DNA from: CAVTHK01 sp964552235
GTDB lineage: Bacteria > Spirochaetota > Spirochaetia > SZUA-6 > CAVTHK01
Length of the DNA stretch: 64,000 bases
Assembly: GCA_964552235.1 (NCBI GenBank)
Contig: CAZKGO010000011.1
Location: 15,983-79,982 of the forward strand
Direction of reading: 5' to 3'
The translations under genes and the position numbers were made by a program. The notes beneath the pieces were generated by a model. It ran no database searches. It saw only the letters and a list, made by a program, of their open reading frames with translations, and was not told where the DNA came from. Positions 7,765 to 14,956 of this stretch are shown one piece after another; the first letter of the stretch is position 1, and every line of letters begins with the position of its first letter.

Positions 7765-8561
7765 AGGTAGCGCTTGACCTCGCCGCCTGCGCGCTCGGCC
7801 ACCAGCTCGACGTAGGGCTTGGCGGGGCTCGGGTCGATCTTCTTCAGCAGCACCTCCTCGACCTGGAACAGCCCGATCGAGGCGCTCATCTCGACGACGA
7901 TGCGGATCGGCTTCTCCTCGCCCTTGAGGATGCGCACGCGCTCGATGGCTGCGGCCGAGTGCCTGTGGATGTCGCCCATGCGCGACTCGGTGGCCAGCAG
8001 CATGGGGATGCGCGCCCTTCCCTTTTCCATGTCGCAGCCGTCGGCCACCATCACGAGGCCGGCCTCCAGCGAGTGGATGCGGTGCTGGCCCATGTGACCG
8101 ACGATGCCCTCGATGACCAGCGAGCGCACGATCACCCGCTTGCCCGGATCGTCGGGGTACACCTCGGCGAGGATGCGATCGATGATCGGAAGCGCGATCC
8201 AGACTCCGATGTGCTCGTGGACGTGGCGGCCCACGCTCATGCCCACGTCGTGGAGAAAGCACGCCACGAGCACGGCGACCCGGCTGTCTTCCAGCGTGCC
8301 GACATCCTCGCGCTCGAGGTTCAGCTTGACCCCGGCTTCCGCGAGCAGGTCGATCATGCGCAGGCCGTTGAGCACGACCTGGCGCATGTGCACCGGACCG
8401 TGGTCGTTGTAGCCCAGGCGCTTGATCGAGACCACGTTGGCGTAGTCCTGCATGTGCTGGACTTCGGGATCCTTGACGAGGATCTCGGCGGCGCGCCTGG
8501 CGAGACCGCCCACGTGGCGCATCAGCAGACGGTCAAGCGCGGTTTGTTTCGGTGACTTCAA
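7761..8561 (-). CDS. HD-domain metal-dependent phosphohydrolase
   Basis: A 266-residue protein with an HD domain: H in GPVHMRQVVLNGL, the HD pair in ACFLHDVGMSVGRH, further His residues (HEHIGV, HMGQHRIHS) and a late Asp in VMVADGCDMEKGR. It resembles the COG3294-type uncharacterised HD proteins; the catalysed reaction is presumably phosphate ester hydrolysis, not demonstrated. Start is TTG 8561 with AAGGAG 10 nt upstream, and the encoded MKSPKQTALDRLL opening is plausible. It is coupled to the following Gfo/Idh gene by a GTGA overlap. Confidence 0.78.
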   Translation of the reverse strand: MKSPKQTALDRLLMRHVGGLARRAAEILVKDPEVQHMQDYANVVSIKRLGYNDHGPVHMRQVVLNGLRMIDLLAEAGVKLNLEREDVGTLEDSRVAVLVACFLHDVGMSVGRHVHEHIGVWIALPIIDRILAEVYPDDPGKRVIVRSLVIEGIVGHMGQHRIHSLEAGLVMVADGCDMEKGRARIPMLLATESRMGDIHRHSAAAIERVRILKGEEKPIRIVVEMSASIGLFQVEEVLLKKIDPSPAKPYVELVAERAGGEVKRYL

Positions 8562-8586
8562 TCGAATGCAGCTCCTTGGTTGTGCA

Positions 8587-8616
8587 AAGATACTCCCGCC
8601 GCCCGTCGCGGGGCAA
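8587..8616 (-). promoter_or_regulatory. Candidate promoter for the HD gene
   Basis: On the minus strand TTGCCC (8616-8611), 18 bp, TATCTT (8592-8587), inside the 64-bp space between the PyrD-PyrK fusion and the HD gene. The ribosome site AAGGAG follows at about 8575-8570. Confidence 0.45.
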
Positions 8617-8625
8617 AGCCCGCCG

Positions 8626-10374
8626 TCAGGGCGCCTCGTCGGCGAGGATCGTCCAGCCGCCGGCCAGGCGCAGGGCTTCGAGGCTCACAAAGGTGCCTTC
8701 GCGGCACAGCAGCCGCCCGCCCGCTTCGCAGAGGCCGCAGACCCCCACGCCGCACAGGCTCGGCGTCTCGAGCGAACAGAGGATGCGCGCGGCCGCGACG
8801 CCTGCCGCCTCCTGCGCCTCGGCAGCCCGCTGCATCAGCGCCGGCGGACCGATGTCGAAGCAGAGCGCGTCGCGAACGTCGGCCTCGTCGGCGAGCCGCG
8901 AAGCCATCTCGGACACCACGCGGCCCGGCACGCCCCGGTCGGCCACCACCACCCTCTCGGCGCCCGCAGGCACGAGCGCGGCCAGGCGCGCCTCTTGTTC
9001 CCTGGAGACTCCATAGAAGAAGGTCACGCGGCAGCCCGACTCCAGCAGCCTGGCGACCAGGGGCGGCGCCACGGCGACGCCGGTGCCGCCGGCCACCACG
9101 ATCGCCCTGCGGGCAGCGCCGCCTGCGGGAGCGCCTGCGCCGCAGGGACCGCGCACGTACACCGTGGCGCCGGGCCCCACCTCCCACAGGGCGCGCGTAA
9201 AGGGGCCGCGCCGCCGGAACACGAAGGTGAGCGGATCGCCTCCGGCAATCGAGAAGGGCTTCTCGCCCGCGCCGGGCAGGAAGAGAAAGGCGTACTGGCT
9301 CGGCTCGAAGTCAAGGCGTCCCTCCAGCAACAGCACCTTGACCTCGCCGCCGGCCGCGCGCGCCTCGCGCACGACGAAGGGCCGGTAGGCCATGACCGGG
9401 CCGCAGGCGACGAACGCCGCTGCCTCGGCTGTCCCCGCGGCCTCATCGCGCGCCAGCGCGGCGACAAAGGCCGGCAGCCGCCCTTGCGGCGCGACGCGCG
9501 CGAGTACGCTGCCCACCCCGACGACGTCGGCCCCTGCCTCCCGCAGCCGCCGCACGTGAGCCCCCGCGGACACGCCGCCCATGCCGATGATCGGCACCCC
9601 CGGCCCGATGGCGGCGCGCACCTCCGCGACCCTGCGCACCGCCGTCTCGCGGATGCCCTCGCCCGAGCGGCCGCCGAGGCCCTCGGGATGGCCGAGGATC
9701 GGGGCTCCGCTCGCCGGCTCGCGGTAGACGAAGGGGCCCACGGTGTTTATCGCCGCGATCCCGTCGGCGCCGCCGGCGACGGCGGCCCGCGCGATCGCGC
9801 CGATGTCTTGTGTGTTGGGCGTGAGCTTGGCCAGAAAGGGGCGCGACGTGGCGGCGCGCACCGCGCGGCACAGATTCCGCACTACGGCCGGGTCGGTGCC
9901 GATCGCGATTCCATATCCGCCGGTGGCGTGGGGGCAGGACAGGTTCAGCTCGAACAGGTCAGCCACCGGCTCCAGGCGCCGCGCCAGAACGCAGAAGTCC
10001 TCGACGGTGTTGGCGGCCAGCGACACGTTGAGCAGGGCGCGCAGCGGTCCCAGCGCAGCCAGCTCGCGCAGAGCCGCCTCCATGCCGGGGTTGCGCAAGC
10101 CCACCGCGTTGCCGAATGTGCCCTCGGGTCCTTGGCGATCCTCGCAGAGGATCGGCTCGCGGTTGCCGGGGTTTGCGAAGCGCTGGTAGCTCTTGGTGGT
10201 GATGACCGCGATCTCGGGCATCTCACGGTCGACCCAGCGGATGAGCGACGGCCGCGTGGTGAGGATGCCCGAGACCGTCGCGAGGCCTCCGCCGGAGGCG
10301 AGGCGGCGCAGCACCTCCCCGCGGGATCGCAGCGGGCGGCCGGCAAGCTCGTCGCGGGGCGTCGTGGCCTTCAC
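8626..10374 (-). CDS. Fused dihydroorotate-dehydrogenase-like (PyrD) and PyrK-like FAD/[2Fe-2S] electron-transfer flavoprotein
   Basis: A 582-residue two-module protein. Residues 1-~310 are a class 1B-like PyrD TIM barrel: Lys61 (TTKS), Asn89 (NAVGLRNPG), Asn144 and catalytic Cys147 (LNLSCP), Asn210-Thr211 (INT), and late FMN-phosphate glycine motifs (GMGG, GVGSVL). Residues ~335-582 are a PyrK-like ferredoxin-reductase module with a FAD segment (KPFSIAGG), an NAD-type loop (VVAGGTGVAVAPPL) and four cysteines 541, 546, 549 and 557 (C-x4-C-x2-C-x7-C) for a [2Fe-2S] cluster. PyrD and PyrK are normally separate subunits. The residue after the catalytic C-P is His149 where DHODs have Asn, so the substrate may not be orotate. 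GTG start is 1 nt after the amidohydrolase stop. Confidence 0.85.
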   Translation of the reverse strand: MKATTPRDELAGRPLRSRGEVLRRLASGGGLATVSGILTTRPSLIRWVDREMPEIAVITTKSYQRFANPGNREPILCEDRQGPEGTFGNAVGLRNPGMEAALRELAALGPLRALLNVSLAANTVEDFCVLARRLEPVADLFELNLSCPHATGGYGIAIGTDPAVVRNLCRAVRAATSRPFLAKLTPNTQDIGAIARAAVAGGADGIAAINTVGPFVYREPASGAPILGHPEGLGGRSGEGIRETAVRRVAEVRAAIGPGVPIIGMGGVSAGAHVRRLREAGADVVGVGSVLARVAPQGRLPAFVAALARDEAAGTAEAAAFVACGPVMAYRPFVVREARAAGGEVKVLLLEGRLDFEPSQYAFLFLPGAGEKPFSIAGGDPLTFVFRRRGPFTRALWEVGPGATVYVRGPCGAGAPAGGAARRAIVVAGGTGVAVAPPLVARLLESGCRVTFFYGVSREQEARLAALVPAGAERVVVADRGVPGRVVSEMASRLADEADVRDALCFDIGPPALMQRAAEAQEAAGVAAARILCSLETPSLCGVGVCGLCEAGGRLLCREGTFVSLEALRLAGGWTILADEAP

Positions 10375-10375
10375 C

Positions 10376-11440
10376 CTAGTTCATGAGGGCGCGGCGGACC
10401 TTCATCTTGTCCACCTCGTTCAGCCGGACCCCGCAGGCGATCTTGGCCCAGGTGTTGAAGGTGTAGAAGCGAAGGCTGTCGGCCGCGGTCTTGACTTCGT
10501 TGAAGAGGTCGGGGTTGCCGGCGGGCATGAAGAAGTCCTCGATGTTGTCGGTGCCCAGGCGCACCGGGATGTCCTCGATGAGGAACTCGAGCACGCGGGT
10601 GATGCTGTTGTGCATCGGCACCTGCACGCGGCGGTCCTGCTTGTTCGAGAGGGTCGCGCCCGGGCACACGATCACGCCGACGTTGGTCTCCTTGAGCCCG
10701 TCGACCAGGCGGCGGAAGCGCTCCTCGTCGTAGGAGGAGACCGAGAGGGCGTGGACCGCCCACACGGTCGGCTCGCGCTTCTCGGCCCAGCCGGTGCGGT
10801 CGGGCCGCAGCCACCGCACCGCCTCCACCAGGGTCTCGGTGCCGCTCTCGGAGGGAAGGTTGGTCTGGTCGACGTGCATATGCACGTCCTTGCCCAGCCT
10901 GTTGGCCAGCTCGAGCACGCGGCGGAAGTGCTCCTTGAAGCCGACGTGCTCGGCCAGGGCGTCGCGCTCGGGCAGGGTGCCGATGAAGTCGGCGATCTTC
11001 GCACCCTCGGCGAACACGTCCCAGCGCCGCTTCTCGTTGTCCTTGAAGCCGAAGATCGGGTAGGCGCCCACGCGGAACTCGATACGGTCGCGGTAGCTCT
11101 CCTTGAGCTCGAGGGCAGCCTCGAGGGCCGTGAGCCCCACTCGGTCGGCGGTGGTGTCGATAAAGCTGTCGAGCCTGCGGGTGCCGCAGGCGATCGAGGC
11201 CTCGAGCACCCGGCCGATGCGCTCGCGCAGGCTCTCCCGGGTGTAGGCGGGGCCTTCGTGCAGGACGCCGGTGGTGTGCTGCTTGACCGGCAGCGGGTAG
11301 GTGGCGATCTCCCACGGATCCATGTCGGCGTAGTCGACGTAGACTGGCTCCATCACGTAGGCCCGGTCCACGTGGGCGTGGCCGTTCAGCCATCCTCCGT
11401 AGGAGGCCGCGGCCTTGCGCACTTCAGCTTCGAAGTTCAT
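10376..11440 (-). CDS. Cytosine-deaminase-like amidohydrolase
   Basis: A 354-residue metal-dependent amidohydrolase barrel. Metal ligands are recognisable in NGHAHVDRAYV (H-x-H), DVHMHVDQTNLP, VWAVHALS and the late Asp in VRLGTDNIEDFF, the same spacing as in cytosine/isoguanine deaminases (CodA group). The reaction is probably hydrolytic deamination of a pyrimidine-like ring, which suits the partner gene (PyrD-like) 1 nt downstream, but this is inference. ATG 11440 is chosen for GGGAGGGA 5 nt upstream; a longer frame upstream has no such site. The gene is preceded by an elaborate hairpin leader (11441-11650). Confidence 0.8.
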   Translation of the reverse strand: MNFEAEVRKAAASYGGWLNGHAHVDRAYVMEPVYVDYADMDPWEIATYPLPVKQHTTGVLHEGPAYTRESLRERIGRVLEASIACGTRRLDSFIDTTADRVGLTALEAALELKESYRDRIEFRVGAYPIFGFKDNEKRRWDVFAEGAKIADFIGTLPERDALAEHVGFKEHFRRVLELANRLGKDVHMHVDQTNLPSESGTETLVEAVRWLRPDRTGWAEKREPTVWAVHALSVSSYDEERFRRLVDGLKETNVGVIVCPGATLSNKQDRRVQVPMHNSITRVLEFLIEDIPVRLGTDNIEDFFMPAGNPDLFNEVKTAADSLRFYTFNTWAKIACGVRLNEVDKMKVRRALMN

Positions 11441-11480
11441 CAGTGTCCCTCCCCCAGGTCCGCGCGTCTTCGCGCGGAAC

Positions 11481-11510
11481 CTAGGCCCGGATGTCTTCAT
11501 CCGGGCCTAG
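11481..11510 (-). promoter_or_regulatory. Perfect 12-bp inverted repeat in the amidohydrolase leader
   Basis: CTAGGCCCGGAT (11481-11492) and its exact reverse complement (11499-11510) flank a 6-nt loop. It lies 41-70 nt before the amidohydrolase ATG. It could be an operator or an RNA hairpin sequestering or spacing the ribosome site; the sequence does not decide. Confidence 0.55.
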
Positions 11511-11526
11511 GGCGTCCCGTGCATGC

Positions 11527-11554
11527 AAAAAAAAGAGAGCCTCACGGCTCTCTT
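11527..11554 (-). terminator. Terminator-like hairpin 2 (minus strand) in the amidohydrolase leader
   Basis: 9-bp stem AAGAGAGCC / GGCTCTCTT with a 4-nt loop, read on the minus strand, ending in a run of eight T (11534-11527). It is the classical intrinsic terminator shape and lies upstream of, not after, the amidohydrolase gene. Confidence 0.6.
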
Positions 11555-11573
11555 GCTGCTGCGCGGCTGCGCG

Positions 11574-11603
11574 AAAAAAAGGACTCCGGCGATACCGGAG
11601 TCC
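11574..11603 (-). terminator. Terminator-like hairpin 1 (minus strand) in the amidohydrolase leader
   Basis: 9-bp stem GGACTCCGG / CCGGAGTCC with a 5-nt loop, followed on the minus strand by seven T (11580-11574). With hairpin 2 it makes a tandem pair between the candidate promoter at 11679-11651 and the gene. Confidence 0.6.
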
Positions 11604-11650
11604 TGCCTTTTCCCAGCCCGGGATGCTGCCACGTCCCATGTCGAGGCTAG

Positions 11651-11679
11651 AGTCTGCCAGAGCCCGCCTCCGGTGTCAA
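11651..11679 (-). promoter_or_regulatory. Candidate promoter for the amidohydrolase leader or a short RNA
   Basis: On the minus strand a perfect TTGACA (11679-11674), 17 bp, CAGACT (11656-11651). Expected start near 11644, which would place both terminator-like hairpins at about +40 to +120 of the transcript. Confidence 0.45.
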
Positions 11680-11825
11680 GGGCCATGGATCGCCCGGGCC
11701 CGTGGGCGACATGGATGTCATCGCCCACGATCAAGCCCACTCGCGCGCTCCGCGCACTCCCGGGCCGAGAGGCCATGGCCTTCGACCACGGGCAAGGGGG
11801 CCGTGGCGCCCTGGCGCCCCCGTTG
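11677..11825. repeat. Dispersed palindromic repeat, copy A
   Basis: Shares with copy B (48089-48290) the blocks GTCAAGGGCCATGG, CAAGCCCACTCGC and GGGCAAGGGGGCCGTGGCG in the same order. The centre is a nested hairpin: outer arms GTGGGCGA / TCGCCCAC (11702-11728) around GACATGGATGTC. Confidence 0.65.
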
Positions 11826-11851
11826 GCCCGCTCTCCCCGCCCCGCTACAAT
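11823..11851 (+). promoter_or_regulatory. Promoter of the second deacetylase gene (leaderless)
   Basis: TTGGCC (11823-11828), 17 bp, TACAAT (11846-11851). The predicted transcription start falls on the A of ATG 11858; there is no room for a ribosome site. Confidence 0.55.
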
Positions 11852-11857
11852 AAGAGC

Positions 11858-12877
11858 ATGCTGCTCTACACCCCGCGGCGCCGCGCGCCGCTCATCGACT
11901 ACGGCATCCTGATCCCGGTGGCGCCGGGCAAGGCGGAGCGGATCCTCGAGGCGCTGCGAGCCGACCCGCTGCTGGGTCCCCGCGAGCGGGAATGGCATCT
12001 GGAGAGGGACTCCTCGACGATGGGACGCGAGGATCTCCTGCGCGCTCACACGAGGCGCTACGTCGATGAGCTGTACTGCGACCGCCTCGAGGCTGCGATC
12101 CTGAGGGCCTACGAGCTGCTCGACGCTGAGGGCCGTCCTCACAGGTACGATCCCGCGCGGGCGAAGCGGCCCCTCGCGGAGCTGCTGGACAGCGCTCTGG
12201 AGAACGCCGCAGGCACCTACCAGTGCTGCCGCGAGGCGCTGCGCCGCGGCTTCTGCTTCTACCTCGGCGGGGGAGCGCACCACGCCCACGCCGACTTCGG
12301 CCACGGCTTCTGCCTGGTCAACGACTCGATGGTGGCGGTGCGCCGCCTGCAGGCCGAGGGCGCGGTCCGGCTGGCGTGGATCATCGACGTGGACGCCCAC
12401 AAGGGCGACGGCACCGCGGCCATCGCGAGCGGCGATCCTTCGATCGTGACTCTGAGCGTCCACATGGCCCGCGGCTGGCCGCTCGACGGACCCGAGCGAG
12501 ACCCCGAAGGACGGCTGAACCCGTCGTTCATCCCCAGCGACATCGACGTCGGCATCGAGGCGGGCGAGGAACCGCAGTACCTCCCGCGCCTGGCCGCCGC
12601 CCTGCGCCAGATCGCCTCGCTCCCGTCCCCCGATCTCGCCCTGGTGCTCGCCGGCGCCGACCCCTACGAGAAGGACGAGCTGCCTTCGACCTGGCTGCTC
12701 AGGCTCACCGCAGCCCAGATGCTCGAGCGCGACCGCATGATCCACGCCTTTCTCGAGGAGCGGGCCGTCCCGGCGGCCTTCCTCGCGGCAGGCGGATATG
12801 GCGCACACGCGTGGGAGGTCTACCCGCCGTTCCTCGCGCCCGTTCTCGCCGCGCGCCTGGGCGCCGCGCGTCACTGA
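11858..12877 (+). CDS. Histone-deacetylase-family hydrolase (second copy, distinct subtype)
   Basis: A 339-residue HDAC-fold protein. GGGAHHAHADFGHGFCLVND contains the catalytic His141-His142 pair; zinc ligands are Asp179 and His181 (DVDAHKGDGT) and Asp268 (LAGADPYEKDELP); the transition-state tyrosine is Tyr314 in GGYG. This spacing is that of class I/IV-like bacterial deacetylases rather than of the acetylpolyamine type at 816-1871, so the two are paralogues of different branches. The substrate could be an acetylated metabolite or protein lysine. ATG 11858 directly follows a promoter. The 3' end overlaps the convergent membrane-protein gene by 7 bp. Confidence 0.83.
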   Translation: MLLYTPRRRAPLIDYGILIPVAPGKAERILEALRADPLLGPREREWHLERDSSTMGREDLLRAHTRRYVDELYCDRLEAAILRAYELLDAEGRPHRYDPARAKRPLAELLDSALENAAGTYQCCREALRRGFCFYLGGGAHHAHADFGHGFCLVNDSMVAVRRLQAEGAVRLAWIIDVDAHKGDGTAAIASGDPSIVTLSVHMARGWPLDGPERDPEGRLNPSFIPSDIDVGIEAGEEPQYLPRLAAALRQIASLPSPDLALVLAGADPYEKDELPSTWLLRLTAAQMLERDRMIHAFLEERAVPAAFLAAGGYGAHAWEVYPPFLAPVLAARLGAARH

Positions 12878-13314
12878 CGCGCGCGGGGGCGCACGATAGC
12901 GGCTGCGACCAGGGCCGCGAGGCCGAGGACGAGCCCGGCCGGGGCCAGAAAAAGACAACCCGGGCGCAGGAGCACCCGGTGAAGGGCGAGGTTGCCGCCG
13001 GTGGCCGGCCAGAAGACCGCCAGGCGCAAGACCTCGATGGCGGGAAGAGCCAGCAGCTCGATGCCGCCGGCGAGCAGGAACGACGCGGCGAGGCGTCCGC
13101 GGCGCTGGGCGCGATCGAGGAGCGCACCCGCCGCGATCACGAAGGCGAGCTCCCCGATGGCCAGCGGCACCAGCGACGCCAGACCCGCGAATGCGGCCAG
13201 GCCGCTGTAGACCTTGACGACGTCGACGCCCATCTGCAGCAGCTGCAGGAAAGGGGGCAGCGACAAGGAGACAAGGACGGCGGCGAGGGCGGGGCGCGCC
13301 AGGCGCGCGCTCAT
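12871..13314 (-). CDS. Small polytopic membrane protein of unknown function
   Basis: A 147-residue hydrophobic protein with about four predicted transmembrane segments: residues ~8-25, ~35-62, ~73-95 and ~115-140. Low sequence complexity (Ala/Leu-rich) prevents a family call. ATG 13314 overlaps the RNase D stop as ATGA, so it is the last gene of a four-gene translationally coupled operon (phosphatase, PhzF, RNase D, this one). It overlaps the convergent deacetylase gene by 7 bp. Confidence 0.6.
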   Translation of the reverse strand: MSARLARPALAAVLVSLSLPPFLQLLQMGVDVVKVYSGLAAFAGLASLVPLAIGELAFVIAAGALLDRAQRRGRLAASFLLAGGIELLALPAIEVLRLAVFWPATGGNLALHRVLLRPGCLFLAPAGLVLGLAALVAAAIVRPRARQ

Positions 13315-14165
13315 GGCGCCGCGTCGCTCACCGCGTGCGCCAGTCGGTCGGCAAAAGGCCGCGCCTCGGCGGACAGCAGCCTCAGCCATCCGTCGCGCGA
13401 CCGGGGAGGCCGGCGCGCCGCGGCCACGAGGGCATCGTTGGCCACCACCCGGTAGGGGGGCAGGTCGAGGGCCTCGGCGATACGCTCCCGCGCGGCGTGG
13501 AGGGCCGCCAGCGCCTGCAGCGGGCCTTCGGCGAGGGAGCGGGCGCCGCGCAGCCGCAGCCAGGGCTGCGGATCGGCCTGGAACTCGCGCCGTTCGAGGG
13601 CGCGGCTGGCTTCTTCGGCCCGGCCGAGGCGGTTGCACGCAGCGAGCTCTTCGCGCATGCGCCTCCAGGCCGGCAGCAGGTGCCGCACGTCCTCGGCCGC
13701 GTAGTCGAGCTGCTGCGGGGCGAGGGGCCTGCGGTTCCAGTCCGAGCGCTGCAGCCGCTCGTTCTTCTCGATGCTCAGGCCGAGCGTGCGCTCGATGATC
13801 CGGCCGAGGCCCACGGGGCCGTGGCCGAGCAGCCGCGAGGCGACCTGCAGGTCGAAGAGGCCTCTGACGCCGATGCCCTGGCCGCGCTTGAGCAGCTTGA
13901 CGTCCTCGTCGGCCGAGCACATCACCTTGGGCACGCCCGCATCCTCGAGCACCGGCTTGAGCGGAGCCAGGGAGCCGAGGGCCACCGGGTCGACCAGGTG
14001 CACCGTCTGGCCGTCCGAGATCTGGACGAGGCACAGGTGGATGCCGTACCGATGGAGGTTGTACTCGCCTTCGAGGTCGAGACCCAGCGCCGGGACGCCC
14101 CGCAGCCGCAGCGCCAGCTCCTCGAGCTGCCCGGGCCGGTCGACGAGCACCAAGTCGGCCTTCAC
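13311..14165 (-). CDS. Ribonuclease D-like 3'-5' exonuclease
   Basis: A 284-residue DEDD exonuclease: motif I GLDLEGEYN (D-x-E), motif II around VMCSADEDVKLL, motif III Y-AAEDVRHLLP (Y-x3-D type). A C-terminal HRDC-like helical part (residues ~205-280, with PPYRVVANDALVAAA) is present but only one copy, so it is shorter than E. coli RNase D (375). RNase D trims tRNA 3' ends and other stable RNAs. GTG 14165 overlaps the PhzF TGA (GTGA). Confidence 0.85.
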   Translation of the reverse strand: MKADLVLVDRPGQLEELALRLRGVPALGLDLEGEYNLHRYGIHLCLVQISDGQTVHLVDPVALGSLAPLKPVLEDAGVPKVMCSADEDVKLLKRGQGIGVRGLFDLQVASRLLGHGPVGLGRIIERTLGLSIEKNERLQRSDWNRRPLAPQQLDYAAEDVRHLLPAWRRMREELAACNRLGRAEEASRALERREFQADPQPWLRLRGARSLAEGPLQALAALHAARERIAEALDLPPYRVVANDALVAAARRPPRSRDGWLRLLSAEARPFADRLAHAVSDAAP

Positions 14166-14956
14166 GCCAGCAGCCTCGCCTCGAGCACCGTGACGGCCCG
14201 GCCGCCGATCACCACGCGGTCACCGACGGGGCGGCAGCGCACCGACCCGCCGCGGGCCGACGCCTGGAAGCCGATGAGGCTCTCCCTGGAGAGCTTCGCT
14301 GCCCAGTAGGGCGCGAGGTAGCAGTGGGCCGAGCCGGTGACCGGATCCTCGTCGATGCCCACGGCCGGAGCGAAAAAGCGGCAGACGAAGTCGACGTCAA
14401 CGCCGCGCGCGGTCACCAGCGCGGACCCCGGTGCGGCGCGCCCGAGCCGAACGAAGTCGGGGGCGAGGCGCCGCACGTCCTCTTCGGAGGGCAGCTCGAA
14501 AAAGGCGAGCCATTCGTCCTGCCCGCAGAACAGCGGCTCGAGCGAGGGCCCTGGGCCTGCCAGCGCCTCCAGCATCCCGGCCGGAGGGGGCCCCGGACGA
14601 ACGGCCCTCGCGGGAAAGTCCATCTCGATCAGGTCGCCGGCCCTTCGCGCCGGCAGCAGCCCGCTGAGCGTTTGGAACTCGGCGGAGGCATCGGGAGCGA
14701 CGATGCCCTGCTCGTACAGCACGTGGGCCGCCGCCAGCGTCGCGTGACCGCAGAGCTCCACCTCGCACTTCGGCGTGAACCAGCGCAGGGAGAATCCCCC
14801 GGCGATCCGAAGCACGAAGGCGGTCTCCGAGAGGTTCATCTCGGCCGCCACGCTCTGCATCCACGGGTCCGGCCGTGCGCCCTCCAGCAGGCAGACTCCT
14901 GCCGGGTTTCCAGCGAAGGGGCGCTCGGCAAAGGCGTCGACCTGGAAGATCCTCAT
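14162..14956 (-). CDS. PhzF-family phenazine-biosynthesis-like isomerase
   Basis: A 264-residue PhzF/DapF-fold protein: MRIFQVDAFAERPFAGNPAGVCLL (typical opening, with F-x-GNPA), MNLSETAFVL containing the catalytic Glu of the family, ELCGHATLAAAH, and the C-terminal DEDPVTGSAHCYLAPYW. The family includes trans-2,3-dihydro-3-hydroxyanthranilate isomerase, but most single-copy members outside phenazine clusters have unknown substrates; no other phz gene is near. ATG overlaps the phosphatase stop (ATGA). Confidence 0.87.
   Translation of the reverse strand: MRIFQVDAFAERPFAGNPAGVCLLEGARPDPWMQSVAAEMNLSETAFVLRIAGGFSLRWFTPKCEVELCGHATLAAAHVLYEQGIVAPDASAEFQTLSGLLPARRAGDLIEMDFPARAVRPGPPPAGMLEALAGPGPSLEPLFCGQDEWLAFFELPSEEDVRRLAPDFVRLGRAAPGSALVTARGVDVDFVCRFFAPAVGIDEDPVTGSAHCYLAPYWAAKLSRESLIGFQASARGGSVRCRPVGDRVVIGGRAVTVLEARLLA

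Larger units (their letters stand above)
11441..11857. other. Intergenic region (417 bp): structured leader, divergent promoters and a dispersed repeat
   Basis: No protein gene is convincing here. From left to right it holds the amidohydrolase ribosome site, a CGCGCG-TCTT-CGCGCG hairpin (11461-11476), a 12-bp perfect palindrome, two minus-strand terminator-like hairpins, a minus-strand promoter, a copy of the dispersed palindromic repeat (about 11677-11825) and the plus-strand promoter of the second deacetylase gene. A 52-codon ORF (11639 to 11481, minus) runs through the hairpins but lacks a ribosome site. Confidence 0.7.

Noticed and set aside
11523..11912. Plus-strand ORF through the hairpin region before the second deacetylase gene
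   Set aside because: It runs through the terminator hairpins and the repeat, has no ribosome site and overlaps the real gene in another frame.
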